Source: Actinostola sp. cb2023 (Eukaryota; Cnidaria; Anthozoa; Actiniaria; Actinostolidae). From it: 64,000 nucleotides of DNA. The stretch lies in assembly GCA_033675265.1 (NCBI GenBank), contig JAUJYZ010000157.1, forward strand, positions 167,001-231,000. The letters are read 5' to 3'. This document shows positions 1-11,578 of the stretch, piece after piece (position 1 is the stretch's first letter; every line of letters starts with the position of its first letter). The notes under the pieces are model-generated. The model did no database searches. It was not told where the DNA came from and saw only the letters and a program-made list of their open reading frames with translations. The position numbers and the translations under genes were made by a program.

Positions 1-183
1 CTCATAGCCAACTCCGACTCGTTGTCTAATTGTTTTAGTATAATCAAACTAGCATACTTAATTTTATACCAATATTTATTGTTTAATTTGCATAAGTAAT
101 AAGAATTTTATGCTAGTCATAACTCCATAAGTACACATTTGGCTGAACTAATCGAGCTGTTTAGTTTTACCATCAACTGAACA

Positions 184-382
184 AATAGACCTCTTTAGCT
201 TGTATGCAAATTGCCCATTTCAGATCATGTGATGTAAACATGATATTCTCTGGAGAATTGTTCCTTTATATTTCTGAAATTTATTCGTTCATATTGAAAG
301 GACTAATTCTCCAGAGAATATCAATGTTTACATCACATGATCTGAAATGGGCAATTTACATACGAAGCTAAAGAGGTCTATT
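184..382. repeat. Palindromic MITE-like element
   Basis: The sequence starting 'aatagacctctttagct' returns as its reverse complement 'agctaaagaggtctatt' at the right end. The arms are about 75 nt each, nearly perfect, and separated by a short AT-rich loop. This is the layout of a foldback MITE. No open frame is inside. Confidence 0.7.
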
Positions 383-1676
383 GAAAACTAAACCAGAAAA
401 GTTGGTTCTTTTGTTGAAAAACTTTCATCAATCAAATAACAAATGAACAAAACACGAGTCAAGAGTGGTGTAGCCTTCGTTTATTATCTTTATCGCTATC
501 AGTATTCCCTTTGACTTTGTCTTCGCTAAGGTTGAAGAATCGGCCCGAATTCGAAAAATCTTCAACTTTAACGGTCGTTTCTCGCTCAGTTTCTGCAGTG
601 TCAGCCAAAGAAAACTTGCTTGAATTGTCAATGAGATGTCTATATTTATGTGCTTTTTCCATTTCTTGTTCTTTAGATTTGTTTCTCGGTCTATTTTAGC
701 TCTTTTTAGCGAGAAAACAACTATCGGGTTTGTCCGCCATCTTGATCTTGCTTCATCGCCGTTCACGACAGTGGTTACCATGGTGATTCGCTACTAGGGG
801 ACTATCACTATTAGACCCCTAGTAGCGTAGCCAATCAGATTGCAGGATATGTGATAGACCACTAGTTAACAATTATTCCACTCAATCTCGTCGTACATGG
901 CTGATAGCCAACTCGGCTATTTTATTATATACACGGCAACCACTGGATTGTAAATATGTTTTCCGTAAAAGTAATTTGTATTTCCGCTTTTCGTACAAAA
1001 CATTTCCGCCATGCATGCGTACAACGCGGTACAACACAACCAAGCGATAACGTGTTTACCAAACGTTTCTTGATCGATGAAATCCAAGTTTTAAAAGCTT
1101 CTGTGTTACTTTATCTTCCAAAAATGTCGTCTGAATCACACCAAAAGACTTCGAAAACAATGCTAAAGGATTGAGAACTACAAGTTCAAAGCCGAAATTC
1201 TTGAAATCTTGGACAATGTTGAGGAAACCAACGAGGTTGTTTTGACGAGTTTACTTCTCGGCATTCGAGGCCGTTGGAGTTTGGTTTTCGCCTCCTAAAT
1301 GACTTTCAACGTGGATATTCACAGTTTTACTATTACCAGGCAGTTCTAGACATATCTGGTTCTTTTTCTCATAATTTGGTACACATCCTACAATTGTATA
1401 ACCATCGGAATGATATTTGTTTCGCGTGAATGGTGAGTTTATTTCTTTGTAAAAATATCAGTCAACAAATCTCATCCGTGTTTTTCGTCCCGAAAACCAT
1501 GTAAGAAGCAATTTTCATTGCCACAAAACATATCTTAGTTTTAAATGTACTCAGTTTGTACTTTATTCGGACCTTTTTTTATTGAGAATCTATCGAGAAG
1601 AAAAGGAAAACTTCGCTCGCAAATTTAGAAAATTGTTCGGCCATTTTGACAGATTTCTCTACTCACGGTATATTTA

Positions 1677-1863
1677 GTAAATAAACCCCTTCTGGCGACT
1701 GGTATATCGGCTGATAATGTCCGCGGCTGAGAGATGGTCCGAAAAATGAACAGTTGGCCGAGAAGCGAAGCTTCGAGGGCAACTGTGATATTTTGAGGAC
1801 CATCTCTAAGCCAAGGACATTATCAGCCGATATACCAGTAAGCCAGAAAGGGGTTTATTTATT
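1677..1863. repeat. Palindromic MITE-like element
   Basis: The ends 'taaataaacccc' and 'ggggtttattta' are inverted copies, and the inner 'ggtatatcggctgataatgt' returns as 'acattatcagccgatatacc'. The arms are about 60 nt around a loop of about 65 nt. Non-coding. Confidence 0.7.
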
Positions 1864-3100
1864 TTATTACCCTTCGATAAATTTTCTACGTCGATTTGAA
1901 TGTTGAAGAAACCGAAACAAAATGACGGATGAAGAAAACAAGTTTCATCGAGTTCAAAAATCCGTTCCGTTTGAAATATTTTCATGTGTAAACTTCTAAA
2001 AACGTATTCGAAAATAAAAGATTGATAGTTTTTGAAGCTTTTTGAGTGGTTTTCTTGATATTTTGGGTTTTATTTGAGTGAATTTTTGGGCGCCGATTTT
2101 GACGTTCGTTCGTAGTTCAAGGATCGAAAAATTATAAAAATACCTCAAATACCTGTCGAGTATCGACGTTAAAATCCCCCAAAAGGAACAAGTAAACCAC
2201 ATGTATGTTGTACAAGCTAATTTACCTATTAAAAATACATTACAGTCTTAAAAAAGTTCAGATAATTTCATTTTTCTCCAAACTGGGGGATATCATCTCC
2301 AAACTGGGGGATATTACCTGACATCCGTCCAGTGAAATCGTACCACGTGACCCGTTTTGACCAATGGGCGCGCGCGAAAATTTATCGATGGGTTATAAGA
2401 GCTGATAGCCTAGTAGTAGCGAACCAATCAGAGCGCGCGCTTGCTCATTATATCCAGTGGTTGTCTATATAATAATTATTTATATGGTCTCTTGGTTTTA
2501 CTAAAATATTATTATGCCCCTGCAATAAATATTACCAGGGGAAAATTACTAATTACTAAACCATTATAAATATTATTTACACTGCTTATTTCTTATTTAG
2601 GAGAAATCACTGAAATTACTCATTTCATATTTTAATATGTAATAAAATAATTGACTGCTTTTCTATTTTTTCCGTTGGCAGGTTTGTTATGGAAAGTCGC
2701 CATGGGTGAGTTAGCACATCTATCAGTGACTTTCGCAAGATCCCGCATAACTTTTCTACACAATATGCAATTATATGTAATATAACTAGCAGTTGCATAA
2801 TGCAAAGGAAGTGCTGCTGAGCCACACCAACAACACATTAGATACGAAACATGATTAGTCATTAGTGTGTCCTGTCAGTCAAGATTGAGAACTGTAGACT
2901 AGTGACAATTATTAACTGTAAAATATTAACTACAATGGGTAAGGGGTGGATCATTAGAAATGTCATTATTTATTGTGTGGGATTTTGGTCATAGGATTTG
3001 GGGGGAGGGGGGATCACTAGGATAAGGGGGGTTGTATCACTGTAAGGCTCCTACGATTCGGCCAGAAGTTCAATTTTCTGTCAGTTTAAACTTGCTGGAA

Positions 3101-3535
3101 ACTTCCATGTTTGGGTTACCTGTGTTTGGGACTTGTTGGATGTCCAACCTATACCCCTCACCAATTTCGCCGGATCTACTCGGTTCGCCAATTTCGCCGG
3201 ATCGACCCGGTCCGGGAATCGGTTCGCATCGAGCCGAGAACTTCCATGTTTGGGCTACCTGTGTTTGGGACTTGTTGGATGTCCAACCTATACCCCTCGC
3301 CAATTTCGCCGGATCGACTCGGTTCGCCACTTTCGCCGGATCGACTTGGTCCGAGAATCGGTTCGCATCGAGCCGAGAACTTCCATGTTTGGGTTACCTG
3401 TGTTTGGGACTTGTTGGATGTCCAAACCTATACCCCTCGCCAATTTCGCCGGATCGACTCGGTCCGAGAATCGGTTCGCATCGAGCCGAGAACTTCCATA
3501 TTTGGGCTACCTGTGTTGGTCCTCAGACGGTCAGG
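3101..3535 (+). repeat. Tandem repeat of 113-139 bp upstream of gag
   Basis: Three full units start at 3101, 3240 and 3379, each with 'acttccatgtttgggtta/cta'. A partial fourth starts at 3492. Each unit also carries 'caatttcgccggatcgac' and ends 'cgcatcgagccgagaa'. The first two units are 139 bp and the third is 113 bp because it lacks one internal sub-repeat. The array lies about 200 bp before the gypsy gag gene, so it may be part of that element's untranslated leader. I could not identify an LTR or a tRNA primer-binding site here. Confidence 0.75.
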
Positions 3536-3738
3536 ACTGTTCAGTGTTGAACCCTTAGAAAATGAAGAAGAAAGTCCATTCAAGCTTGACGGACACTTTG
3601 ACCTCCCAGATGACGAGTTTGTGTGTCACAGAAGAGGACGTCTTCGCCGTCATAAGCCTATGAGCCCTGTGTTTTTTAGGAGACCAGGGAAAACCATGTC
3701 ATAGTCAGTTACTGCCACCAGCGAGTTTTACAGCCCAT

Positions 3739-4722
3739 ATGTCTAGTTCACCTGTTCCAATACATCGTGCATCCACTTACGTGACGAGCAGATTTGACCC
3801 TGAGTTCAACGCCCAGCGAGATGGATCATCTCATGCATGCAATCCACCCATACCTGGTGTCGATACCCTTTCCATATTGGGCCGTATTCCACGTATTTCC
3901 ACATTTTCTGGAGCTAGTTCAAAAGCCGATGTCAGCTTTGAGACATGGAAGTTCGAAGTCAAGTGTATAATGAGGGAGAAGGCGTGTCACAAGGACTTCT
4001 TACTCCAAGGTGTGAGGAAATCTCTTAGAGGGGAAGCATGTAAACTGTGTATGCATCTTGAAGAGGATGCCTCTGTAGAGACGATCGTGCGGAAACTTGA
4101 AGGAGTATATGGCATAGTAGAGAGTGGAACTACCCTGCTTCAACAGTTTTATAATGCCAGAGAGGAGAATGACGAGTCCGTCGCTGCATACGGCTGTAGA
4201 TTAGAGGAAATCGTGAACAGAGCAATCAACCGAGGTGCCGTAGCAAAGGAGCAAGCTGACGAAATGTTGAGAAGCAAGTTGTGGACTGGACTGAAGGACG
4301 AGAGGATAAGGAATGCAACACGATATAAATATGAAATTATACCTGACTTTGACACCTTGAGGGCTGAACTTAGAGCGATGGAGCAAGAGATCAGAGAACT
4401 AGATAGTGTACGTGAGAAAGCCCCAAAACCACCGAGGGCAGTGCTGCCGGCGACGTTCATGCCGCAAACAAAGGGTGACAGCGACCACGACTCTACTAGA
4501 AAATCTGTAGCACAATTGACGGCAAAAGTGAAAGAGCTAGAGGAGAAAGTGGCAAAACAGCCAGATACAACCAAAATGCTCAGTAAAATTCTAGAGAAGA
4601 TTGAAAAATTGGAGGAGAAGAGTAAGGAGGTTGGTCGTGAAGGAGTAGTCGAAACTAAACCGTTAAACTCAAGAGGGCCTCTGCCGAGGGACAGCCAGAA
4701 GGTCCACCAATCGAGACAGTAA
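3739..4722 (+). CDS. Ty3/gypsy-type Gag protein
   Basis: An intact 327-codon frame from ATG to TAA. The N-terminal 60 residues are poorly ordered. A helical Gag core then starts near residue 50 with 'RIPRISTFSG' and 'FETWKFEVKCIM', the pattern found in capsid regions of metazoan Ty3/gypsy elements and the related PNMA-type proteins. A lysine- and glutamate-rich coiled coil ends the protein (about residues 255-310). No CCHC zinc knuckle is visible. Gag is expected to form the cytoplasmic particle that packages element RNA. The pol pieces follow directly in another frame, as expected for frameshift expression or decay. Confidence is high for the class; the exact clade is unknown. Confidence 0.8.
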   Translation: MSSSPVPIHRASTYVTSRFDPEFNAQRDGSSHACNPPIPGVDTLSILGRIPRISTFSGASSKADVSFETWKFEVKCIMREKACHKDFLLQGVRKSLRGEACKLCMHLEEDASVETIVRKLEGVYGIVESGTTLLQQFYNAREENDESVAAYGCRLEEIVNRAINRGAVAKEQADEMLRSKLWTGLKDERIRNATRYKYEIIPDFDTLRAELRAMEQEIRELDSVREKAPKPPRAVLPATFMPQTKGDSDHDSTRKSVAQLTAKVKELEEKVAKQPDTTKMLSKILEKIEKLEEKSKEVGREGVVETKPLNSRGPLPRDSQKVHQSRQ

Positions 4723-4724
4723 GT

Positions 4725-4985
4725 CCCATATTAGATCTGCTAGGAGATGTGAACGTAAGTATGTCTTATATAGATGGCACGCCTTGTCTGGCATTGATTG
4801 ATACTGGATCCCAGGTAACAACAGTAAGTGAGGATTTTCAACGAGAATATATTTCCAATTGTCCTAGTATGCAACTGGATAACATTCTGAAAATATAGGG
4901 AGCTGGGGGACAGTACGTTCCATTCCTTGGATATATAGAAGCTGGAATATATTTCCCGGAGCAGACCAGTGGCGTCCTTAAGCAA
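4725..4985 (+). pseudogene. Gypsy pol fragment: aspartic protease
   Basis: In a different frame from gag, the translation contains 'CLALIDTGSQVTTVS', carrying the DTGS active-site signature of retroviral-type aspartic proteases (Asp codon at 4800-4802). The frame meets an internal TAG at 4896-4898, inside the protease fold, and then reads on as 'GAGGQYVPFLGYIEAGIYFPE'-like sequence. The protease would normally process the Gag-Pol polyprotein. The stop and later frame changes make this copy non-functional. Confidence 0.75.
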
Positions 4986-5044
4986 TTCTAAACAATTGTA
5001 CTTGTTGTGCCAAATACTATAGCTTTAATAAGCAAGTACCCATA

Positions 5045-5620
5045 GTGATAGGAACGAACGTCATAAGGCGCTGCAAAGAAAGCTGCATCGAAGAGTATGG
5101 TAAGTGTTATGTTCAGAAAGGAAAACTGGATTTGACATGGAGATTGGCCTATCAGTATCTGACCCACCAAGGCCGTAAGCTTAAGAAGATACTGAGATCC
5201 AGTAAAGTAAGAACGGAAACAGCAGAACTTCGTGTTATCCATCCCAATGAAACAGCTGTGATATGGTCGTCTATTAAAACAAGAAGCGCTGGTGTAACAC
5301 TCCCTGTGTTGGTTGAACAAACGTCTTCCGGTCTTGCCCCGTCGTTACAGATAATCCCAACGCTGGTAAATCTTGAAATGAATGGAAACAGAAACTTCAT
5401 CCCTATTAAAATTCATAACGCATCAACTGAAGATGTCACTGTCCCACCGAAAACTGTGGTTTGTTCGCTGCATCAGGTAACTATATTCGATAAAGTTGAA
5501 GAGGCCAATAATCTTGAAGCAGCCAGTAAAATGGATAATTCGTTTGTTAATTTTGAACAGTCCCCTATGGATGATGAACAGGAGAACGCTGCCTTGGAAT
5601 TACTAGAAAGGTGGAATTAA
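5045..5620 (+). pseudogene. Gypsy pol fragment: protease-RT linker region
   Basis: A 191-codon open piece between the protease and the reverse transcriptase. It starts with 'IGTNVIRRC', typical of the end of a gypsy protease domain, and then covers the connecting region ending 'ENAALELLERWN'. It stops at 5618-5620; the RT coding sequence carries on in the next frame, so a frameshift lies near 5610-5616. No catalytic residues belong to this part. Its order between protease and RT supports one decayed pol gene, not a separate protein. Confidence 0.65.
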
Positions 5621-6306
5621 GGATAGTGTCTTCTCACAAGGACCAAATGACCTGGGGTGCACGTCGACTGTCAAGCATAATATTCCATTGTATGACGCAA
5701 CACCCTTTAAGCAAAGACATCGGCGCATTCCGCCAGAGCGATATGATGAAGTGCGCCAACATCTGCAGGACCTGTTAGGATGTGGAGTGATAAGAAAATC
5801 ACATAGTTCCTATAGTTCACCAGTGGTTTTAGTAAGAAAGCGAGATGGGTCGTTAAGGTTTTGTATTGACTTCCGCAAACTGAATCATTAAACAAGATGC
5901 CTATTGGCAGATCGAGATAGAGAAAGATGACAAACCAAAGACAGCCTTCACAGTAGGTCCTCTTGGATTTTACGAATGTAACCGCATGGCCTTTGGTCTC
6001 ACTAACGCCCCGGCAACTTTCCAACGATTAATGGAGCACTGTATGGCTGATCTGAACTTTAAGAAGTGTATATATATTGTTTAGATAGACGACATTATAG
6101 TCTATGCTAGAACGTTTGAGGAACATTTGGAGAGGCTCGAGGCGGTGTTTACCAGACTTCAACAGTATGGCTTGAAACTGAAACCATCCAAATGCTCATT
6201 TATCCAGGAAAAGGTGAAGTACTTGGGTCACATAATCTAATCTAGGGGCATCGAGACAGATCCTGAGAAGATAAACGCAATCAAGATCTGGCCTTTTCCA
6301 GACAAC
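5616..6306 (+). pseudogene. Gypsy pol fragment: reverse transcriptase, internally deleted
   Basis: The N-terminal RT part reads 'KQRHRRIPPERYDEVRQ' and 'VVLVRKRDGSLRFCIDFRKL', then stops at 5889-5891. Open sequence resumes at about 5902 with 'YWQIEIEKDDKPKTAF' and 'MAFGLTNAPATFQRLM'. The segment between these blocks, which in the family carries the first catalytic aspartate, is missing. In the resumed frame there is a TAG at 6082-6084 beside the conserved Asp-Asp pair and a TAA at 6238-6240. The RT is therefore dead by a deletion, two stops and frameshifts. Confidence 0.85.
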
Positions 6307-7416
6307 TTGGATCAATTGAGAACCTTTCTTGGATTTTCTGGTTATTACAGAAAGTTTGTACCAAGTTATGCAAAGCTGGTCAAACCACTCAATGACATGG
6401 TGACACGCATGCTCAAGTCTGGAAACTCGGACACAGGTAAGAGTGCTAAAAGAAAGGAAGCTAAAGTGGAATGGTCAGGGGAATGTCAAGCTGCATCTGA
6501 CGAGGTTGTCAAGATTTTATCATCTCCGGTGGTTCTCACTTATCCCGATTTTCAGTTGCCATTTATCGTTAATACTGATGCAAGTCAGGAGGGTCTTGGA
6601 GCGACACTAAGTCAGGTAAAAGAAGGATCAGAGAATTCGAAGGTGATAGCATATGCCAGTAGGGCCTTACGCAGGTCCGATAAGAACTACCCTGTCCACA
6701 AACTTGAATTTCTTGCCCTCAAGTGGGCCGTGACGGAGAAATTCCACGACTATCTTTATGGACATGGTTTCACTGTGCGCACAGATAACAACCCTTTGAC
6801 TTATGTGGCTACAACTGCCAAACTTGATGCTACTGGACACCGTTGGATGGCTGCACTGTCAGCATATAACTTCGACATTGTTTATCGCTCGGGGAAAAGG
6901 AACCAAGACGCTGACGCATTGTCTCGAAGACCCCACCCGGAATACCTACATGAAGAACAGGTAATCACACGAGAAGCATTTTCAACTATTTCCTGCAGTC
7001 TGATGGCAAATCCAGAAGCAGTTGGTAAACCGGACGAATCTGTGGCCACCCTGTTCGAGACGTTTTGCAATAATCAAACTGGACTTGACGTTGCCATGGA
7101 CAATTGTGGTACTAGAGACGAGTGTGTCTTGCCGTCACTTTCAGTTGAAAAGTTGAGATCGTATCAAGAAAATGATCCAGTGATTGGAAAAGTTATTTCG
7201 TATGTCAAGCTTAAGAATAGACCAAGCAAGAAGGAGACCAAAGGGGAGGACAAGAGAGTGTTACAGATACTTAAAGAATGGGATCGATTGCGCTTGGTTC
7301 GAGGGGTTTTGTACCGATATCGTCAAAACGACACGCACTCCCACGTGGTCGCATTGGTGGTCCCTGAAGTTTTAAGAGGGAATGTCCACTCATACCGAGC
7401 AAAAGGTGGCACATGA
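6307..7416 (+). pseudogene. Gypsy pol fragment: RT thumb and RNase H
   Basis: Open for about 370 codons in the same frame as 5902-6306. It starts with the RT connection 'LRTFLGFSGYYRKFVPSYAK', followed by an RNase H-like domain: 'FIVNTDASQEGLGATLSQ' (first Asp), 'VHKLEFLALKWAV' (Glu) and 'FTVRTDNNPLTYV' (second Asp). A run ending 'SGKRNQDADALSRRP' closes the domain. The frame enters the inverted-repeat insertion at about 7378 and ends at an accidental stop at 7414-7416. RNase H would degrade the RNA of the RNA-DNA hybrid during reverse transcription. The integrase piece lies on the far side of the insertion. Confidence 0.85.
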
Positions 7417-8910
7417 CGAAAAATTAAAACTCTTCATATTTTGTCCAAAAATACCCTATTATAGTCTTAGAAACGTGGTGGGATTTGTTTGTGAAAATAT
7501 TTATTTAAACGCCAAAAAAATATAAAAATCCGTGACGACCCCGCGTACCTTGAAAACACACGAAAAAATCGCGAGTCATACCTCCTCGTAAACTTCGCTA
7601 TGTCTGCTTCGCATCAGACTAAAGTCCTATTTTAACCTTGCAAAGTCGTAGTCGAAGTGTATATGAGTATCTTGAATCCAATTATAAACCTGTGGCTTAA
7701 TTGTAAAGGTCACGGCGAGTCGCTGAAAATCACTAAATTTCGCCTCTTCAAAATTATTGTTTTGGAGCAGTTTTTCAAAATAAAGTTTCCCCTCTCGGTA
7801 TAATTATATTTTACTTAAAATTTAGATTTTTTGAAAGTAGAAATGCTACTGTAAAAGGGGGTATGAAAATCTTCTTGGGGCTTTTTATCAGCGTTGAAAA
7901 ATAAATATCTTAAAATGACACTAATCCCAACATTTAGCTGTCAACAACTACTCACAGTCGGCACATACTTTGTACCAAATGACCGAAAGCTTGGCGAATT
8001 CTTCTATTTTCTTTGGTATTCAGTTCTAAACAACAGTTGTAACGTCGTATTTAGCTGACCTGAAATACCAGGGTCCATAAATGTCATAAATGTATCAGTG
8101 AGTCTAACCTTATTGTTGACGTGCGTGTCAACAAGATCAGTTAACTTAGATTACCTAAGTAATCAACTTGCAATGATCGAAAACGACTCATGAATATAAT
8201 TATTTTGCAATTGAGCTTTTTAAGCGTTGGTTGTGATCCCCTTGAAGAAATGTGTAAAAAGACATCGACATTTTGTGTATATCAGTCTTGGGTTGAGAAA
8301 GCTAATTTATGCAAATAGTGCCTGGAGAATTAAATATGATTGGCAGATGTTGGGATTAGTGTCATTTTAAGATATTTATTTTTCAACGCTGATAAAAAGC
8401 CCCAAGAAGATTTTCATACCCCTTTTACAGTAGCATTTCTACTTTCAAAAAATCTAAATTTCAAGTAAAATATAATTATACCGAGAGGGGAAACTTTATT
8501 TTGAAAAACTGCTCCAAAACAATAATTTTGAAGAGGCGAAATTTAGTGATTTTCAGCGACTCGCCGTGACCTTTACAATTAAGCCACAGGTTTATAATTG
8601 GATTCAAAATACTCATAAACACTTCGACTACGACTTTGCAAGGTTAAAATAGGACTTTAGTCTGATGCGAAGCAGAAATAGCGAAGTTTACGAGGAGGTA
8701 TGACTCGCGATTTTTTCGTGTGTTTTCAAGGTACGCGGGGTCGTCACGGATTTTTATATTTTTTTGGCGTTTAAATAAATATTTTCACAAACAAATCCCA
8801 CCACGTTTCTAAGACTATAATAGGGTATTTTTGGACAAAATATGAAGAGTTTTAATTTTTCGTCATGTGCCATATATTTCCGATTTTGCTCGGTATGAGT
8901 GGACATTCCC
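7378..8910. mobile_element. Inverted-repeat (foldback) element inserted in gypsy pol
   Basis: Arms of about 556 bp (7378-7933) and 564 bp (8347-8910) are near-perfect inverted copies. The outer ends are 'gggaatgtccactcat' and 'atgagtggacattccc', and the inner ends are 'ctaatcccaacat' and 'atgttgggattag'. The spacer is about 413 bp. The right arm carries an extra 9 bp near 8874. No transposase frame is present. The element separates the RNase H and integrase coding pieces. I see no clear target-site duplication; an inverted duplication of local sequence is an alternative, because the symmetry almost extends into flanking pol sequence ('tttaagag' / 'ctcttaaa'). Confidence 0.85.
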
Positions 8911-8928
8911 TAGCTCTTAAAGAGTAAA

Positions 8929-9423
8929 GCATTGAAAGGGATCCATGACGATATGGGACACTTTGGTGTTGAACGAACGCTCGATTTAGCAAAATCAAGA
9001 TTCTTTTGGCCACAAATGTCAAAGGAGGTAACACAGATGCTCAAGTTTTGCAAAGCTTGCGTACTGCGCAGATCTCCGCAACCGCATCGAGTTGCTCCAC
9101 TCGTGCGCATAACTTCCTCTGCACCACTGGAATTGGTTTGTATTGATTACCTGAAGATTGATAGGTCAATAGGAGGATATGAGAATGTCTTAGTGATAAC
9201 TGACCATTTCACCAGGTACGCACAGGCGATTCCCACTTTGAACCAAACAGCTAGGACAACAGCCCGTGTGTTATTCGACAAGTTCGTTGTACATTATGGG
9301 TTTTCCGAGAGACTGCATAGCGATCAGGGAAGGAACTTTGAATCAGGAATCATCCAACAGCTTTTCATAGGTTATGCGAACACTAAAGGGAGCCCACTAA
9401 TGATATTATATATGAAATGTTAG
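8929..9423 (+). pseudogene. Gypsy pol fragment: integrase, truncated
   Basis: The sequence resumes with 'LKGIHDDMGHFGVERTLDLA' and 'FWPQMSKEV', then 'CKACVLRR': the His-His-Cys-Cys zinc-binding N-terminus of an integrase. The catalytic core follows, with the first Asp in 'ELVCIDYLKID' and the second in 'LHSDQGRNFES'. Similarity ends near 9370, before the expected catalytic Glu, and an unrelated tail runs to a stop at 9421-9423. The element is thus 3' truncated and I find no 3' LTR. It is interrupted on its 5' side by the foldback element. Confidence 0.85.
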
Positions 9424-10340
9424 AAGTTTTTTGAAATCTTAGTAAAGAACCAACTATTATTATTATTATTATAATACTGATAACAATAAGCACAATTACG
9501 CATATACAAGAACAATGAAAGTGCGAACTAATAAAAGCAAAGATGCTGAATTGATAAATGTGGATTGCAGCAGTGTGTGGATTTCTGAACATAATAAGGG
9601 AACCAAGTTGGCATATGCAACTTGGCGTTTAAACAATACTTTGATTCAGTTGTTTAACAGCGTGGATGAACGACGTTTTTAATAGATGGCGCCGCGGTGC
9701 AGTTGCGTTGAAACTGAAAGATTATTGTTATTGCTAAGGTGCTCAGTGCACCTTTAATTTTGCTTTGAATAATTATTTGGTTTAGTTGAGCTAAACACTA
9801 AAAGGATTGTCACACCTTAGGTCACTGGGTTGGCGGTAACAGGTGGTTGCATAATAACAATTATGGCGGCAGGGGCGTAGCTAGCCGGACGCAAGGACGC
9901 AAATGCGTCACTCGAAATTGTTTGAATAAAAAAAGTAGCTTTAGAAAAAATAACAAGTGGAAAGAAAAAGAAAAAGAAAAAAGCCAAATAAACAAGCACA
10001 TAGAAAACAAAATATTATCACGCTATGGATTGTAGGGATTCGTTATTCGTGCTTGAAATTGTGCTTTTTCAAGCATATAATTATTCGGAGTTCGTAAAAT
10101 AAAGTAGAAGTTGGTAAGTTATGTAACAGGGAAGAAGAATCGCTCTTCCTATACTTATGTTATCTTAGTCCTATGTTATATACCCTTGCTTTCTCTCATC
10201 ATTAAGTCGTGGATCACATGAACTGAAAGTTACACTAATATCCCATTGCAGGCCCGTAGCAGGGGGAGGGGCAAGGGGGCACCGGATGCGATCCGAAATT
10301 CGTTTCGGGGAAGCGTAAGTGTGTTCGCGTATTGGACATG
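9424..10340. other. Intergenic, no gene seen
   Basis: Holds a short ATT microsatellite near 9455-9472, a run of AAG/AAA-rich sequence near 9940-9990, and short fragments resembling the widespread 'cgtagct(a)' repeat seen elsewhere in the window (near 9873 and 10251). No supported exon. Confidence 0.4.
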
Positions 10341-10342
10341 TC

Positions 10343-10741
10343 TGACCACAGGTAGCCCAACGTGTGATACGTGACAGAAAGATCGAAAATCTAGCTGGCA
10401 TCCAGACCACAGGTAGCCCAACGTGTTTTACGTGACAGAAAGATCGAAAATCTAGCTGGCATCCAGACCACAGGTAGCCCAACGTGTGATACGTGACAGA
10501 AAGATCGAAAATCTAGCTGGCATCCAGACCACAGGTAGCCCAACGTGTGATACGTGACAGAAAGATCGAAAATCTAGCTGGCATCCAGACCACAGGTAGC
10601 CCAACGTGCGATACGTGACAAAAAGATCGAAAATCTAGCTGGCATCCAGACCACAGGTAGCCCAACGTGTGATACGTGACAAAAAGATCGAAAATCTAGC
10701 TGGCATCCAGACCACAGGTAGCCCAACGTTTAACACGTGAC
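10343..10741. repeat. Minisatellite of about 61 bp
   Basis: Six to seven tandem copies of a unit that begins 'gaccacaggtagcccaacg' and ends 'atctagctggcatcca'. Copies differ at only a few positions (for example 'gtgtgatacg', 'gtgttttacg', 'gtgcgatacg'). The array runs unbroken, without spacers, so it is a minisatellite and not a CRISPR array. Confidence 0.85.
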
Positions 10742-10807
10742 AGAAATCCGGATACGGCAAAATATCGAGTGGTCAAGACTATTTCGCTGCTCGCTGCGCT
10801 CGCAGCA

Positions 10808-10813
10808 ATTATT

Positions 10814-10851
<38 letters not shown>

Positions 10852-10852
10852 G
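10808..10852. repeat. (TTG)n microsatellite
   Basis: About 14 consecutive TTG/GTT triplets follow an 'attatt' run. The open frames across it are low-complexity artefacts. Confidence 0.9.
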
Positions 10853-11237
10853 TTGAGGAACTTGTAGGTATGTGCGGTGAGGAGGTTTAATCCCTGACCC
10901 TGTTTGATACCAAGATGGAGCTCCAAAATCCTGATTGCTGGACCCTGAATGAGTCTTTTAAGACTATCAAAGTGAAGCCCGATTGCTCCCAAACCGAACC
11001 TGAAGAAATGAAAAATGCACTGCAAATCGAAACCACCATTATCCGATATCTTCAAGAAATAAAGATGAAAAACAACTCGATATATACGCATCATTGGCTG
11101 ACATTAAGGCTCCGTCCAAACTAATCCCATTTATATAGTTTCCCACATTAGCCAGGAAGCCCAAGCTCAATACTTGTGAACGAACTTAGATTTATATATT
11201 TCTTGGATATTTCGCTTGTTGAGACTGCGAAAGACTT

Positions 11238-11530
11238 GCTTAGCTTCATATTTTTTTGTAATATTTATTTAACTTGATATCTTTCACGCACTACAAAGAT
11301 CAAAGAGCGATCGCTATTTAATCTTTGTAGAGTGCAATTTAGAAAAGCGTGAAATAGTACTAACTTTAAATAGTACTAAATAGTGTTATTTCTATTGTTT
11401 TCTATTGTTTCATTAGTGCCATTTAGTATTAATTAGTTATTTAGTTTTCTAGCTTATTTAGTTTTCTAAATTGCACTCTAGTGCGTGAAAGATATGAAGT
11501 TAAATAAATATTACAAAAAATATGAAGCTA
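11238..11530. mobile_element. Nested MITEs with inverted ends
   Basis: The outer palindrome pairs 'gcttcatatttttttgtaat' with 'attacaaaaaatatgaagc'. Inside it, 11329-11478 is a second MITE beginning 'gagtgcaatttagaaaag' and ending 'ttctaaattgcactcta'. The inner family recurs at about 30931-31087 and 56652-56802. Confidence 0.65.
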
Positions 11531-11578
11531 GATTTATATATTCTACGGTTAATAAAGCAATATTCACATTAAGCTTAC

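Larger units (their letters stand above)
1..3030. other. Non-coding repeat-rich stretch, no gene seen
   Basis: No convincing coding exon is visible on either strand. The stretch holds palindromic elements (listed separately), a pair of adjacent copies of a short 'ctccaaactgggggatat' motif near 2276-2312, and several imperfect inverted repeats around 'ctagtagcg' near 790-830. The open frames present are short, of low complexity, and lack splice context or recognisable domains. Confidence 0.5.

Noticed and set aside
428..781. 117-codon minus-strand frame
   Set aside because: No domain, overlapping frames on both strands, and located among palindromic repeats.
10343..10741. Regular repeat array resembling CRISPR
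   Set aside because: Units are contiguous with no unique spacers, and the DNA is eukaryotic; it is a minisatellite.
10915..11124. Short plus-strand frame starting 'MELQNPDCWTLNESFK'
   Set aside because: Could be a fragment of a real or element gene, but there is no splice context or recognisable family; left unannotated.
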